From Variovorax boronicumulans (GTDB lineage Bacteria; Pseudomonadota; Gammaproteobacteria; Burkholderiales; Burkholderiaceae_C), in the NCBI RefSeq assembly GCF_007677875.1, contig NZ_VEDO01000031.1:1-43174 (forward strand): a stretch of DNA of 43,174 nt, in the 5' to 3' direction. The notes under the pieces were generated by a model. The model worked only from the letters and a program-made list of their open reading frames with translations. It was not told where the DNA came from and did no database searches. The translations under genes and the position numbers were made by a program. How positions within the stretch are numbered: position 1 is the first letter of the stretch; the number at the start of each line of letters is the position of its first letter. Positions 33,180-41,854 of the stretch are shown piece after piece.

Positions 33180-34160
33180 ATGCCACAACTCCGTCCCGGC
33201 GCCAAGCGCCGGTCCGTGCTGCTCGCCGGTGCCGCGGCTGTCATGGCTGCCCCCGCGTTCGCGCAGGGCGGCTACCCGAACAAGCCCATCGAACTGATCG
33301 TGCCCTTCGCGGCCGGCGGCGGCACCGATGTGCTGGCGCGTGCGCTGGCCGAAGCCGCACGCCCGCACCTGGGCCAGAGCCTGATCGTCGTGAACCGCGC
33401 CGGCGCCAGCGGCGGTGTCGGCTGGGCCGAGCTCATCAACGCGCGGCCCGACGGCTACAAGCTGGCCATCGTCACGGTGGAGATCACCATGATCCCGCAC
33501 ATGGGCGTGGTGAAGTTCAGCGCCGACGACGTGCTGCCGGTCGCGCGGCTCAACGCCGACCCGGCCACCATCGCCGTGCGCACCGAGGCGCCGTACAAGA
33601 CGCTGGAGGAATTCCTGGCCGCCGCGCGCAAGACGCCCGGCGACCTGCGCGTGGGCAACGCCGGCCCCGGCTCGCTGGGCCACCTGGCCGCCGCGGCGCT
33701 GGAGGACAAGGCCGGCGTGCAGCTCAACCACGTACCCTTCCGCGGCGCCAACCCGGCCGTGCTGGACTTGCTTGGCGGCCACATCGACGCCGTGGCCGTG
33801 ACGCCCGTGGAAGTGGCCACCTACGTGCAGGCGGGCAAGATCCGCCCGCTCGCGGTGATGGCCGACAGGCGCATCGCGGCCGGCTGGGAGTCCGTGCCCA
33901 CGCTCAGGGAGCGCGGCATCGACCTCGCGGTCGGCGGCTGGCGCGGCCTGGCCGCGCCCAAGGGCACGCCGCCCGAGGCCCTGGCCGTGCTGCGCGAGGC
34001 CATGGCCAAGACGCTGCGCGAGCCGGCCCTGCGCGAGACCATGGCCAAGCAGAACATGGGCGAGGGCTATCTGGACGAGGCGGGCTTCAAGGCGTTGATC
34101 GCGCGCGACAACGCTACATTCCGCGAGCTGATCCAGCGCCTGGGCATCAAGCCGGCCTGA
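33180..34160 (+). CDS. Bug/TctC-family periplasmic solute-binding protein
   Basis: A 326-residue binding protein with a basic, twin-Arg-like signal (KRRSVLLAGAAAVMAAPAFAQ, cleaved near 29). It has FAAGGGTDVLARAL, NRAGASGGVGWAEL and HVPFRGANPAVLDLLGG. AAGGAGAC precedes the ATG at 33180, 52 bases after iolC, and the SDR follows two bases after its stop, so it belongs to the iolC operon. The ligand is unknown; a sugar-acid or polyol-derived carboxylate would suit the context. No TctAB partner is near. Confidence 0.92.
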   Translation: MPQLRPGAKRRSVLLAGAAAVMAAPAFAQGGYPNKPIELIVPFAAGGGTDVLARALAEAARPHLGQSLIVVNRAGASGGVGWAELINARPDGYKLAIVTVEITMIPHMGVVKFSADDVLPVARLNADPATIAVRTEAPYKTLEEFLAAARKTPGDLRVGNAGPGSLGHLAAAALEDKAGVQLNHVPFRGANPAVLDLLGGHIDAVAVTPVEVATYVQAGKIRPLAVMADRRIAAGWESVPTLRERGIDLAVGGWRGLAAPKGTPPEALAVLREAMAKTLREPALRETMAKQNMGEGYLDEAGFKALIARDNATFRELIQRLGIKPA

Positions 34161-34162
34161 AC

Positions 34163-34978
34163 ATGGGGGACGCAGAGATGGGCAACGAGACCTGGGGCCG
34201 CTTCGCCGGCAAGACGGCTTTCATCACGGGCGGCGCCAGCGGCCTGGGCCTGGCCAGCGCGCGCCGGCTGCTGCGCGAGGGCGCCCGCGTCGCGCTGGCC
34301 GACGTCAGCGCGCACGAGCTGCGGCGCGTGGCCGAGGAACTGGGCCAGCCGCCCGGGCATGTAAGCCACCACGCGCTGGACGTGACGGACGCGGCCCAGG
34401 TCGAGGCCGCCGTGGCCGCGGCCTGGCAGGCGCATGGAGCCATCGACGTGCTGGTCAACAGCGCGGGCGTGAGCTTCCAGGGCTCGGTGCTGGACACGCC
34501 CATCGAGGCCTGGCGCCGCGTGCTGGACATCAACCTCACCGGCACCTACCTGACGACCCAGGCCATGGCCCGCCGCATGGTGGAGCGGCGCCAGGGCCGC
34601 ATCGTCATGATCGCCTCGATCTCGGGCCAGCAGGTCTGGTCCGGCCGCGCGGCCTACTGCTCGTCCAAGGGCGCGGTGCTGGCGCTGGCCAAGTCCTGCG
34701 CGATCGACCTGGCGCCCTTCGGCATCACCGTCAACTCGGTCTCGCCGGGGCCGATCGAGACGGCGCAGACCGCCACGCTGCACGGTCCCGTGATCCGCCA
34801 GGCCATCGTGCAGGCCACGCCCATGGCCCGCTACGGCCAGGCCGACGAGGTGGCCGACGCCATCGCCTTCCTGGCCAGCGACGATGCGCGCTTCGTCAAC
34901 GGACACGACCTCGTGGTCGACGGGGGGCTCACGAGCGCGGCTATCCTGTACGACCTGAAGCAAAACCCGCAAACATGA
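34163..34978 (+). CDS. SDR-family oxidoreductase
   Basis: A 271-residue classical short-chain dehydrogenase. It has TGGASGLG (22-29), the NSAG motif (VNSAGVSFQG), IASISG Ser, AAYCSSKGA (YxxxK) and the C-terminal VNGHDLVVDGG. It likely oxidises or reduces a polyol or sugar using NAD(P). It starts two bases after the Bug gene. ATG 34163 and ATG 34178 are both possible; the second has GGGGGA about eight bases ahead and may be the real one. An intergenic repeat follows. Confidence 0.9.
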   Translation: MGDAEMGNETWGRFAGKTAFITGGASGLGLASARRLLREGARVALADVSAHELRRVAEELGQPPGHVSHHALDVTDAAQVEAAVAAAWQAHGAIDVLVNSAGVSFQGSVLDTPIEAWRRVLDINLTGTYLTTQAMARRMVERRQGRIVMIASISGQQVWSGRAAYCSSKGAVLALAKSCAIDLAPFGITVNSVSPGPIETAQTATLHGPVIRQAIVQATPMARYGQADEVADAIAFLASDDARFVNGHDLVVDGGLTSAAILYDLKQNPQT

Positions 34979-35010
34979 CGCAACCCCAGTCTGCGCGCTG
35001 CGCGCTCCGC

Positions 35011-35080
35011 CAACCCCTTCGAGGGGGCGCCGCCAGCGGCCTGGCAGAGCCAGTTCCGCGGCGGCCGCTGGCCTCGGTTG
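35011..35080. repeat. Dispersed intergenic repeat, copy 2
   Basis: This copy shares 27 identical bases (35036-35062) with copy 1 (38-64). Its left end, CCCCTTCGAGGGG (35014-35026), can form a short UUCG-type hairpin and may work as an attenuator or terminator between the SDR and HAD genes. It lies in the 141-base gap 34979-35119. Confidence 0.8.
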
Positions 35081-35119
35081 CGGCCTGGGCGAGCGTGCGC
35101 CATGGACGGAGCTGAGGCG

Positions 35120-35755
35120 ATGACCCCGATCCGCGCCCTGATCTTCGACTGCGACGGCACGCTGGTCGACAGCGAGCCCTGGCTGGTGGAGGCCATGCTG
35201 GCCGAGGGCGCGTTGTATGGACTGCCTCCAACGGCCCGCGCAGTGCTGGACGCGCAGCGCGGCGCCCCCATGTCGCGCCAGATCGCCGTGGTGGCCGAGC
35301 GCAGCAGCCAGCCGCTGCCGGCCGACTTCGAAGACCGCGTGCGCGCGCGCATGGCCGGCTACTTCCAGGCGCACCTGCAGCCCATCGCCGGCGCGCTCGA
35401 ACTCGTGCGCAGTTTGCAGCTGCCGTTCTGCGTGGCCTCCAACGGGCCCCGCCACAAGATCGAGCTCGTGCTGGGTCTCACGGGGCTGCTGCCCTGGTTC
35501 GCCGGCCGCATCTTCAGCGCCTACGACATCGGCGCCTGGAAGCCGGCGCCCGACCTGTTCCTGCACGCCGCCCGCGCGATCGGCTTCGCGCCCGAGGAGT
35601 GCGCCGTGGTCGAGGACAGCGCCTCCGGCATCGCGGCCGGCATCGCCGCCGGCATGCGCGTGTTCGCGCTGGGCGAGCACCCGGCCGACCTGCCGGCGTC
35701 GGTGCGGCGCATCGCCAGCCTCGCCGATCTGCCGGCCACGCTGGCGGCGCACTGA
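35120..35755 (+). CDS. HAD-family phosphatase
   Basis: A 211-residue class-I-cap HAD hydrolase. It has motif I FDCDGTLVDSE (nucleophile Asp10, Asp12), motif II VASNGP, Lys in AWKPAPDLF and motif IV VVEDSASGIAAG. It resembles phosphoglycolate phosphatase, 6-phosphogluconate phosphatase or beta-phosphoglucomutase-like enzymes acting on small sugar phosphates. The ATG at 35120 is preceded by GAGG; upstream ATGs (35078, 35102) lie at the edge of the repeat. It sits between the SDR and a Bug gene. Confidence 0.88.
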   Translation: MTPIRALIFDCDGTLVDSEPWLVEAMLAEGALYGLPPTARAVLDAQRGAPMSRQIAVVAERSSQPLPADFEDRVRARMAGYFQAHLQPIAGALELVRSLQLPFCVASNGPRHKIELVLGLTGLLPWFAGRIFSAYDIGAWKPAPDLFLHAARAIGFAPEECAVVEDSASGIAAGIAAGMRVFALGEHPADLPASVRRIASLADLPATLAAH

Positions 35756-35800
35756 CGAGAACAACATGACGATTCCATCCACCCGACGAGGAGACAACCC

Positions 35801-36808
35801 ATGCGTCACCACCTGCCCGCGCGCACGCGCCGCACCGTCCTGCAACAGAGCTTGGTCGCTGCCGCGACGCTCGCCAGCCCGCTGAGCTTCGCCCAGGGCG
35901 CCTGGCCCAACAAACCCGTCACGCTGGTCGTGGGCTACCCGCCCGGGGGCCAGACCGACTTCGCCGGCCGCATGGTCACGGCCGGCATGCAGACCGTGCT
36001 GGGGCAGGGCGTGGTGATCGACAACAAGGCCGGCGCCGGCGGCAACATCGGCACCGACTACGTCATGAAGTCGGCGCCCGACGGCTACCGGCTGCTGGTG
36101 GGCAACGGCAACATCACGCTGAACCCGCACACCTACCGCAATACGGCCATGGCCGACCCGCTCAAGCTGACGCCCATCGGTCTGCTGCTGACCTCCTCGC
36201 TGATCCTCGCCGTGCCCAACACCGTGCCGGCCAAGAACGTCAAGGAGTTCATCGAGTGGGTCAAGGCGCAGGACAAGGCCGGCAAGGACATCGACTACGC
36301 CAGCGCAGGACCCGGCAGCCTCACGCACGCGAGCATGGAGCTGTTCCGCGACCGCATCGGCAAGCCCAAGATGAACCATGTGCCCTACAAGGGCAGCGGC
36401 CCGGCCATGACCGACCTGATCGCCGGCCGCGTGAGCGCGATGTTCGACGCCGCCTCGGTCATCGCGCCCTTCATCAAGTCGGGCCAGCTGCGCCCGCTGC
36501 TCGTGACGGGCGGCCAGCGCGTGCCGGCCTTCCCCGACATTCCCACCGCGGCCGAGGCCGGCGTGAAGGACTTCGAGGTGATCTCCTTCATTGGCCTGTA
36601 CGGCCCGCCCGGCCTGCCCGCCGACATCGTGGCCAAGTCCAATGCGGCGATGAACACCGCGCTCAAGGACCCCAAGATCCAGAGCGGGATCACCGAGCGC
36701 GGCGACGAAGTGGGCGGCGGCACGCCCGAGCAACTGGCCAAGATGACGCGCTATTACTTCGACCTGTGGCGCGACATCGTGAAGGCGAACGACATCCGGG
36801 CGGAGTAG
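35801..36808 (+). CDS. Bug/TctC-family periplasmic solute-binding protein
   Basis: A 335-residue binding protein with signal (about 1-30, cleaved near LSFAQ), YPPGGQTDFAGRMV, DNKAGAGGNIGTDYV and HVPYKGSGPAMTDLIAGR. GAGGAGAC precedes the ATG at 35801. It is the third Bug protein in the window and the second in this operon-like group, 45 bases after the HAD gene. Ligand unknown. It ends three bases before the stop of the convergent MocR gene. Confidence 0.93.
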   Translation: MRHHLPARTRRTVLQQSLVAAATLASPLSFAQGAWPNKPVTLVVGYPPGGQTDFAGRMVTAGMQTVLGQGVVIDNKAGAGGNIGTDYVMKSAPDGYRLLVGNGNITLNPHTYRNTAMADPLKLTPIGLLLTSSLILAVPNTVPAKNVKEFIEWVKAQDKAGKDIDYASAGPGSLTHASMELFRDRIGKPKMNHVPYKGSGPAMTDLIAGRVSAMFDAASVIAPFIKSGQLRPLLVTGGQRVPAFPDIPTAAEAGVKDFEVISFIGLYGPPGLPADIVAKSNAAMNTALKDPKIQSGITERGDEVGGGTPEQLAKMTRYYFDLWRDIVKANDIRAE

Positions 36809-36811
36809 GGT

Positions 36812-38182
36812 TCAGGCAGGCGCCAACGCGTCGCGCACCGCCTGCAGCGCCCGCCCGCAGTCGTCGCGCGTGAGGCCGCCGCCCAGGCACAGCCGCAGCG
36901 CCTCGGGCGGCTGACGGTCGGTGGAGAAAGCCGTGCCGTCCACGGCGGCGATGCCCAGCGCGCGCAGCTCCGCCGCGATGCGCGTGGCCGGGCTGCTCTC
37001 CGTGTCCGAGGCCGGCACGGGCAGCCAGCCGTGGAAGCCGTGCGGCTGCGTGCGCACGCCGTGCGGCCCCAACAGCTGGCACATCTGCGCGCTGCGCCAG
37101 GCGCATTCGGCGCGCACGGCCTGCAGCACGGCCTCGGCCTGGCCGTTCTCCATCCACTGCGCGACGATGGTGTTGACCAGCGGCGAGGCCATCACGGTCG
37201 TCGCACGCAAGGCGCCGGCCAGTCGCAGGTGCGCCGCCGACGAGGGCGCCTGCACATAAGCCAGGCGCAGGCCGGCGCCCAGCCACTTGGACATGCCGCT
37301 CACGTAGTACACGAGGTCGCCCGCGTACTCCGCCAGCGAGGGCGGGATCGCGGCCGGCAGCATGCCGTAGGCGTCGTCCTCGATGATGGGAATGCTGTAG
37401 CGCAGTGCGATGTCGGCGATCTGTTCGCGTCGTTGGATCGGCAAGGTGGCCGTGGTCGGGTTGTGCAGATTGGGGCACAGGTGCAGCGCGCCGATCGGCG
37501 TGCTCTTGCAGGCGGCCTCGAAGTCGTCAGGGATGAGGCCATGCTCGTCCATGGCCAGCGGGTGCAGGCGCGTGCCCAGCTGCGCGGCGATCGCCTTGAT
37601 GCCGGGGTAGGTCAGCGCTTCCACGCACAGGCTCTGGCCCGGCTTGACCAACAGCGAGACCAGCGCCAGCAGCACGGCGTGGATGCCGGGCGCTACCAGG
37701 ACGCGCGCGGCATCGGCCTCGACCCATTGCGACAGCCACTGCGCGCCGAGCGCCCGGTCGCGCGGCGTGCCGCCGAAATCCTGGTAACGCATGAGGTCGT
37801 GCAGCGGCACGGCGGCCAGGCCGGCGTTGGCGCCGTCCAGCAGCGCCTGCATGGCGGGATGGTCCTCGATCTCGGGCGGCATGTTCATGGTCATCTCTGC
37901 GCCGGTGCCGGCGCGCAGCGGCAGGCCGATGAAGGAGCCGCGCACGAAGGAGCCCATGCCGGGCCGCGAGGCGATCAGCCCGCGCTCGCGCGCCTGCGCG
38001 AAGCCGCGCACCACGGTCGTGTAGTTCAGCTGCAGCGCGGTGGCCAGCTCGCGCAGCGGCGGCAGACGCTCGCGCGGCGCCAGGCGGCCCTGCTGCAGGT
38101 CCTCGGCGATCAGGTCGGGGATCAGCTGGTAGGCCGGCAGCGGGCTGGATTGGAGGCGGTGGACCCAGTGGGAGAAGGGCAT
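36812..38182 (-). CDS. MocR-type GntR/aminotransferase regulator
   Basis: A 456-residue regulator. An N-terminal GntR winged helix (YQLIPDLIAEDLQQGRLAPRERLPPLRELATALQLNYTTVVRGFAQARERG, in segments 18-68) is joined to a fold-type I aminotransferase domain. The latter has NLHNPTT, IIEDDAYG and PLP-binding Lys299 (VSGMSKWLGAG). MocR proteins use PLP adducts as signals. It is divergent from the Nit1C genes with a 280-base gap full of repeats, so it is a good candidate for their regulator. The ATG at 38182 starts MPFSHWVHRL directly before the HTH; the frame is open upstream to 38494 but overlaps nitB and its promoter. Confidence 0.9.
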   Translation of the reverse strand: MPFSHWVHRLQSSPLPAYQLIPDLIAEDLQQGRLAPRERLPPLRELATALQLNYTTVVRGFAQARERGLIASRPGMGSFVRGSFIGLPLRAGTGAEMTMNMPPEIEDHPAMQALLDGANAGLAAVPLHDLMRYQDFGGTPRDRALGAQWLSQWVEADAARVLVAPGIHAVLLALVSLLVKPGQSLCVEALTYPGIKAIAAQLGTRLHPLAMDEHGLIPDDFEAACKSTPIGALHLCPNLHNPTTATLPIQRREQIADIALRYSIPIIEDDAYGMLPAAIPPSLAEYAGDLVYYVSGMSKWLGAGLRLAYVQAPSSAAHLRLAGALRATTVMASPLVNTIVAQWMENGQAEAVLQAVRAECAWRSAQMCQLLGPHGVRTQPHGFHGWLPVPASDTESSPATRIAAELRALGIAAVDGTAFSTDRQPPEALRLCLGGGLTRDDCGRALQAVRDALAPA

Positions 38183-38237
38183 GGCCCGAGTGTGCCCCGC
38201 GGACCGGCCGATGGCATGGCCGCGTCCGGCGCAGCTT

Positions 38238-38372
38238 GGTGCATGCCGGCCATTGATCGGGTGCATTGATTGCATGGCCAGCGCGTCGTGCTGGTGCATG
38301 GGGCGCGCGGCCTGCGCGGGCCGCCACACGGCGCGCGAAGGGCCTGACGCTGCTTTGATCGGACCTTGATCG
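38238..38372. promoter_or_regulatory. Phased direct repeats upstream of the Nit1C operon
   Basis: GGTGCAT occurs at 38238, 38260 and 38293 (spacings 22 and 33, two and three turns of 11 bp). TTGATCG occurs at 38253, 38355 and 38366 (last two 11 apart). CATTGAT also repeats at 38251 and 38264. All are in the 280-base gap between the MocR and nitB starts. MocR proteins often bind such repeats, so this may be the operator region. Confidence 0.5.
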
Positions 38373-38462
38373 CATGGTGCGCCGGCCGCCTGGTACGTCC
38401 TTCGCAAAGAGGCTGGCGTCCGGCCATCCCGCCGGCATCCACCACACCGCACGAGGACCACC

Positions 38463-38945
38463 ATGCCCCAAGTCACGCACCCCGCCCACCGCAACGGCGA
38501 CTTCCTGGTCGACTACGAAGAGAAGGTCTTCGAGGACGTGAAGGCCGACCCGGGCGAGAAGGCCCTGGTCACCTTCCACACCGTGGCCTTCGAAGGCTCC
38601 ATCGGCTTAGTCAACCTGCTGCAGGCGACAAGGCTGCAGCGCAAGGGCTATGAGACCTCGGTGCTGCTGTACGGCCCCGGCGTCACGCTCGGGGTCAAGC
38701 GCGGGTTCCCGAAGATCGGGGACGAGGCCTTCCCGGGCCACCAGAACTTCAACAACCAGATCACCAAGTTCATCGCCGAGGGCGGCAAGGTCTACGCCTG
38801 CCGCTTCGCGCTGCAGGCCCTGTACGGCCATGGCGAGGGTTCGCTGATCGAGGGCGTACGGCCAATCAATCCGCTGGACGTGCTGGACATCGTGCTGCTC
38901 CATAAAAAGGCCGGCGCGGTCATCATCGACACCTGGACGCTGTAA
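38463..38945 (+). CDS. nitB: MSMEG_0572/Sll0783-family nitrogen-starvation protein (NitB-type)
   Basis: A 160-residue protein of unknown mechanism matching the first gene of the conserved Nit1C cluster. It has [76 protein letters not shown] and IIDTWTL in segments. The alternating strand/helix look and small size resemble DsrE-like folds, but that is only an impression. In Synechocystis the sll0783 homologue is linked to nitrogen starvation, and in Pseudomonas fluorescens NCIMB 11764 the cluster is needed for growth on cyanide. GAGGA precedes the ATG at 38463. Confidence 0.88.
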   Translation: MPQVTHPAHRNGDFLVDYEEKVFEDVKADPGEKALVTFHTVAFEGSIGLVNLLQATRLQRKGYETSVLLYGPGVTLGVKRGFPKIGDEAFPGHQNFNNQITKFIAEGGKVYACRFALQALYGHGEGSLIEGVRPINPLDVLDIVLLHKKAGAVIIDTWTL

Positions 38946-38993
38946 ATGCACCCCCCGTTTCGCGCCCACTGCGTGGGCGCGCATCCCCCCCAG

Positions 38994-39059
38994 GGGGCGC
39001 ACCCGGCGGCCCGGCAGAGCCGGTTCCGCGGCTGCGCTGGCATGGCCTGCTCCGCGGCC
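38994..39059. repeat. Dispersed intergenic repeat, copy 3
   Basis: It matches copy 1 (26-91) at 61 of 66 bases and lies between nitB and nitC, inside the operon, in a 161-base gap. CCCCC-cag-GGGGG just before it (38985-38997) can form a hairpin. Like copy 1, it directly precedes a nitrilase-superfamily gene. GCGCCCACTGCGTGGGCGC (38962-38980) is an additional inverted repeat in the same gap. Confidence 0.85.
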
Positions 39060-39106
39060 TCTTGTTCCGTGTCGTGCGATGCGCCGCTGTGCGAAGGAGA
39101 CGGCGC

Positions 39107-40117
39107 ATGAGTTCCTCGCATCGGAACGTCCGCGCGGCGGCGGCGCAGATCGCGCCCGATCTGTCCAGCGCCGACGGCACGCTCGCGCGCTTGCTGGAGA
39201 CCCTGCGCGAGGCCGCGCAGCAGGGCGTGGAGCTGATCGTCTTTCCCGAGACCTTCGTGCCCTACTACCCCTACTTCTCGTTCGTGCAGCCGCCCGTGTT
39301 GCAGGGCGCGGACCACTTGCTGCTGATGCAGCGCGCGCCGACGGTGCCCGGCCCGCTGACGGACGCCGTGGCCGCCGCCGCACGGGAGCATGGCATGGTG
39401 GTGGTGCTGGGCGTCAACGAGCGCGACCACGGCAGCCTGTACAACACGCAGCTGGTGTTCGACGCCGATGGCCGGCTCGTGCTCAAGCGCCGCAAGATCA
39501 CGCCGACCTACCACGAGCGCATGGTCTGGGGCCAGGGCGACGGCGCCGGCCTCACGGCCGTGGACACGCGCGCCGGCCGTGTCGGCGCACTGGCCTGCTG
39601 GGAGCACTACAACCCGCTGGCGCGCTACGCGCTGATGGCCGAACACGAAGAGATCCACTGTGCCCAGTTCCCGGGCTCGCTGGTCGGCCCGATCTTCGCG
39701 GAGCAGATGGGCGTGACGATTCGCCACCACGCGCTGGAGTCGGGCTGCTTCGTCGTCAACGCGACGGGCTGGCTGACCGACGCGCAGATCCGGTCCGTCA
39801 CGCCCGACGAGAAGCTGCAGGGCGCGCTGCGCGGCGGCTGCCACACGGCCATCGTGTCGCCCGAGGGCAAGTACCTGGCCGAGCCCCTGACCGAGGGCGA
39901 GGGCCTGGTCGTCGCCGACCTCGACTTCGCGCTGATCGCCAAGCGCAAACGCATGATGGATGCGGTGGGCCACTACGCGCGGCCCGAGCTGCTGCGCCTG
40001 GCGATCCGGCGCGATGCGGCACGCACCACGATGCCCCTGCCCGATGGCGAGGCGCTGCCCGACGACACCGCCCTGTCCCTGCCTGAACCCGACGCGCCAC
40101 TGCGCCGCGTCGCCTGA
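39107..40117 (+). CDS. nitC: Nit1-type nitrilase (Sll0784 family, NitC)
   Basis: A 336-residue nitrilase with triad Glu48 ([14 protein letters not shown]), Lys130 ([11 protein letters not shown]) and Cys164 ([11 protein letters not shown]). The [13 protein letters not shown] and CWEHYNPL segments are those of true aliphatic nitrilases, which convert nitriles to acids and ammonia, unlike the amidase-type protein at 162. It is the catalytic core of the Nit1C cluster; its natural nitrile is not settled in my knowledge. GAAGGAGAC lies before the ATG at 39107. Confidence 0.94.
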   Translation: MSSSHRNVRAAAAQIAPDLSSADGTLARLLETLREAAQQGVELIVFPETFVPYYPYFSFVQPPVLQGADHLLLMQRAPTVPGPLTDAVAAAAREHGMVVVLGVNERDHGSLYNTQLVFDADGRLVLKRRKITPTYHERMVWGQGDGAGLTAVDTRAGRVGALACWEHYNPLARYALMAEHEEIHCAQFPGSLVGPIFAEQMGVTIRHHALESGCFVVNATGWLTDAQIRSVTPDEKLQGALRGGCHTAIVSPEGKYLAEPLTEGEGLVVADLDFALIAKRKRMMDAVGHYARPELLRLAIRRDAARTTMPLPDGEALPDDTALSLPEPDAPLRRVA

Positions 40118-40133
40118 CCCCGGAGCCCCGTCC

Positions 40134-41273
40134 ATGACCACCGCCGTCCTCGACCCTGTCGACACTTCCGCCGAGAGCGCACGCCAGCTCATGACCGAGC
40201 TGCAGAGCCAGGGCCTGCGCCTGGCCGATCCCGGCGCGGGCGCGGCCAGCCGGCGCGGCGGGGCCGGCCCGTCCGACCACAAGGCCGTGACCGTGGACGG
40301 CGTCACGCTGATGGTGCCGGTGCACACGGCCACGGCCTTCGGCTCGCCCTTCGTGGCCGAGGCACCGGGGCCGGACGGCCGCAGCGTCCTGCGGCGGGGC
40401 AGCATTCCGATCGCCAGCATCGCCTTCCCGCGCGCGCCGCGCTTCTACGGCCTGCAGACGGCCGAGGGCATCCCCTACCAGCAGATCGCCACCTTGCACG
40501 GCGCCGACGTGCTGGCCACCACCGTGCTGCAGACCTGCATCCGGTACGAGAGCCGGCGCAAGGCCTGCAGGTTCTGCGCGATCGGCCAGTCGCTGGCAGC
40601 AGGCCGCACCATCGCGCGCAAGACGCCGGCGCAGCTGGCCGAGGTGGCCCAGGCGGCCGTGGAACTCGACGGTGTGAAGCACATGGTCATGACCACGGGC
40701 ACACCGCCCACGCCCGACCGCGGTGCCCAGATCCTGTGCGAGAGCGCGCAGGCGATCCGCGCCGCCGTGGACCTGCCCCTGCAGGCCCAGTGCGAGCCGC
40801 CCGACACCGACGCGTGGTTCCAGCGCCTCAAGGACGCTGGCGTCGACACGCTGGGCATGCACCTGGAAGTGGTGGGCGAGGACCTGCGCCGCCAGATCCT
40901 GCCCGGCAAGGCCGAGGTGCCCATGGCGCGCTATTGGGATGCCTTCGCCGCGGCGGTGGAGGTGTTCGGCCGCGGCCAGGTCAGCACCTACCTGCTGGCC
41001 GGCCTGGGCGACAGTGCCGAGACCCTGCTGGCCACCAGCCGGCGCCTGCTGGACCTGGGCGTCTACCCCTTCGTCGTGCCCTTCGTGCCGATCAGCGGCA
41101 CGCCGCTGGAGGACCATGCCGCGCCCACGCCGGACTTCATGCGCAGCGTGCTGGGGCCGCTCGGTGCGATGGTGGCCGAGGCCGGCGTGCGCGCGGCCGA
41201 CATCAAGGCCGGCTGCGGGCGCTGCGCGGCCTGCTCCACCCTGTCGCGCTACGAAGCGCCTCTGGCCGCCTGA
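40134..41273 (+). CDS. nitD: MSMEG_0568-family radical SAM protein (NitD)
   Basis: A 379-residue radical SAM-like protein. The cluster-binding Cys appear as Cys135, Cys145 and Cys148 ([14 protein letters not shown]), a CX9CX2C spacing rather than the usual CX3CX2C. A second C-terminal set, Cys361/364/367 ([10 protein letters not shown]), could hold another Fe-S cluster. [14 protein letters not shown] and [16 protein letters not shown] fit a lipoyl/biotin-synthase-like TIM barrel. The reaction is unknown. It starts 16 bases after nitC with CGGAG upstream. Confidence 0.9.
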   Translation: MTTAVLDPVDTSAESARQLMTELQSQGLRLADPGAGAASRRGGAGPSDHKAVTVDGVTLMVPVHTATAFGSPFVAEAPGPDGRSVLRRGSIPIASIAFPRAPRFYGLQTAEGIPYQQIATLHGADVLATTVLQTCIRYESRRKACRFCAIGQSLAAGRTIARKTPAQLAEVAQAAVELDGVKHMVMTTGTPPTPDRGAQILCESAQAIRAAVDLPLQAQCEPPDTDAWFQRLKDAGVDTLGMHLEVVGEDLRRQILPGKAEVPMARYWDAFAAAVEVFGRGQVSTYLLAGLGDSAETLLATSRRLLDLGVYPFVVPFVPISGTPLEDHAAPTPDFMRSVLGPLGAMVAEAGVRAADIKAGCGRCAACSTLSRYEAPLAA

Positions 41274-41284
41274 AGGAGAGAACG

Positions 41285-41854
41285 ATGCTGACCGCCTCCG
41301 CCATCCCCTGGTGCGAACTCGCCACCGACTACCGGCCTCAGGCCTTCCGCGTGCAATGGGCCAGCGATGGCTGGATGCTGCGCGAGGCCGCCGCGCTGCG
41401 CCGCCAGGTGTTCTGCGCGGAGCAAGGCCTGTTCGACGGCGACGACCGCGATGCCATCGACACCGACCCCAGCCTGCACACCCTGGTCGCGTTGTCGGTC
41501 CTGGCTGGCGAGGCCGACCAGATGGTGGGCACGGTGCGCATCCACGCCGCCTCGCCCGGCCTGTGGTGGGGCTCGCGCCTGGCCGTGCGGCGTGCCTTCC
41601 GCCAGAGCAGCGCGCTGGGCACCGAGCTGATCCGGCTGGCCGTCAGCAGCGCCCACGCGCTGAGCTGCCGCGAGTTCCTGGCCCACGTACAGGCGCAGAA
41701 CGTGCCGCTGTTCGAGCGCCTGCACTGGCAGGTGCTCGACGAGATGGTGCTGCACGGCCGCATGCACGCGCTGATGCGGGCCGACCTGGCGCACTACCCG
41801 CCCTGCGGCACGCCGTACGCGGGCTTCGTGGTCTCGCCGAGGAAGCCGTCATGA
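41285..41854 (+). CDS. nitE: MSMEG_0567/Sll0786-family GNAT acetyltransferase (NitE)
   Basis: A 189-residue GNAT-fold protein (LREAAALRRQVFCAEQGLFDGDDRDAID, then MVGTVRIHA, then AVRRAFRQSSALGTELIRLAVSSAHAL) that would transfer an acyl group from acyl-CoA to an amine. The RxVFCxEQ-type opening is seen in several GNATs acting on small amines. It is fixed in the Nit1C cluster. In mycobacteria it is fused to the next domain; here the two are separate genes overlapping as ATGA. AAGGAGAG precedes the ATG at 41285. Confidence 0.9.
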   Translation: MLTASAIPWCELATDYRPQAFRVQWASDGWMLREAAALRRQVFCAEQGLFDGDDRDAIDTDPSLHTLVALSVLAGEADQMVGTVRIHAASPGLWWGSRLAVRRAFRQSSALGTELIRLAVSSAHALSCREFLAHVQAQNVPLFERLHWQVLDEMVLHGRMHALMRADLAHYPPCGTPYAGFVVSPRKPS

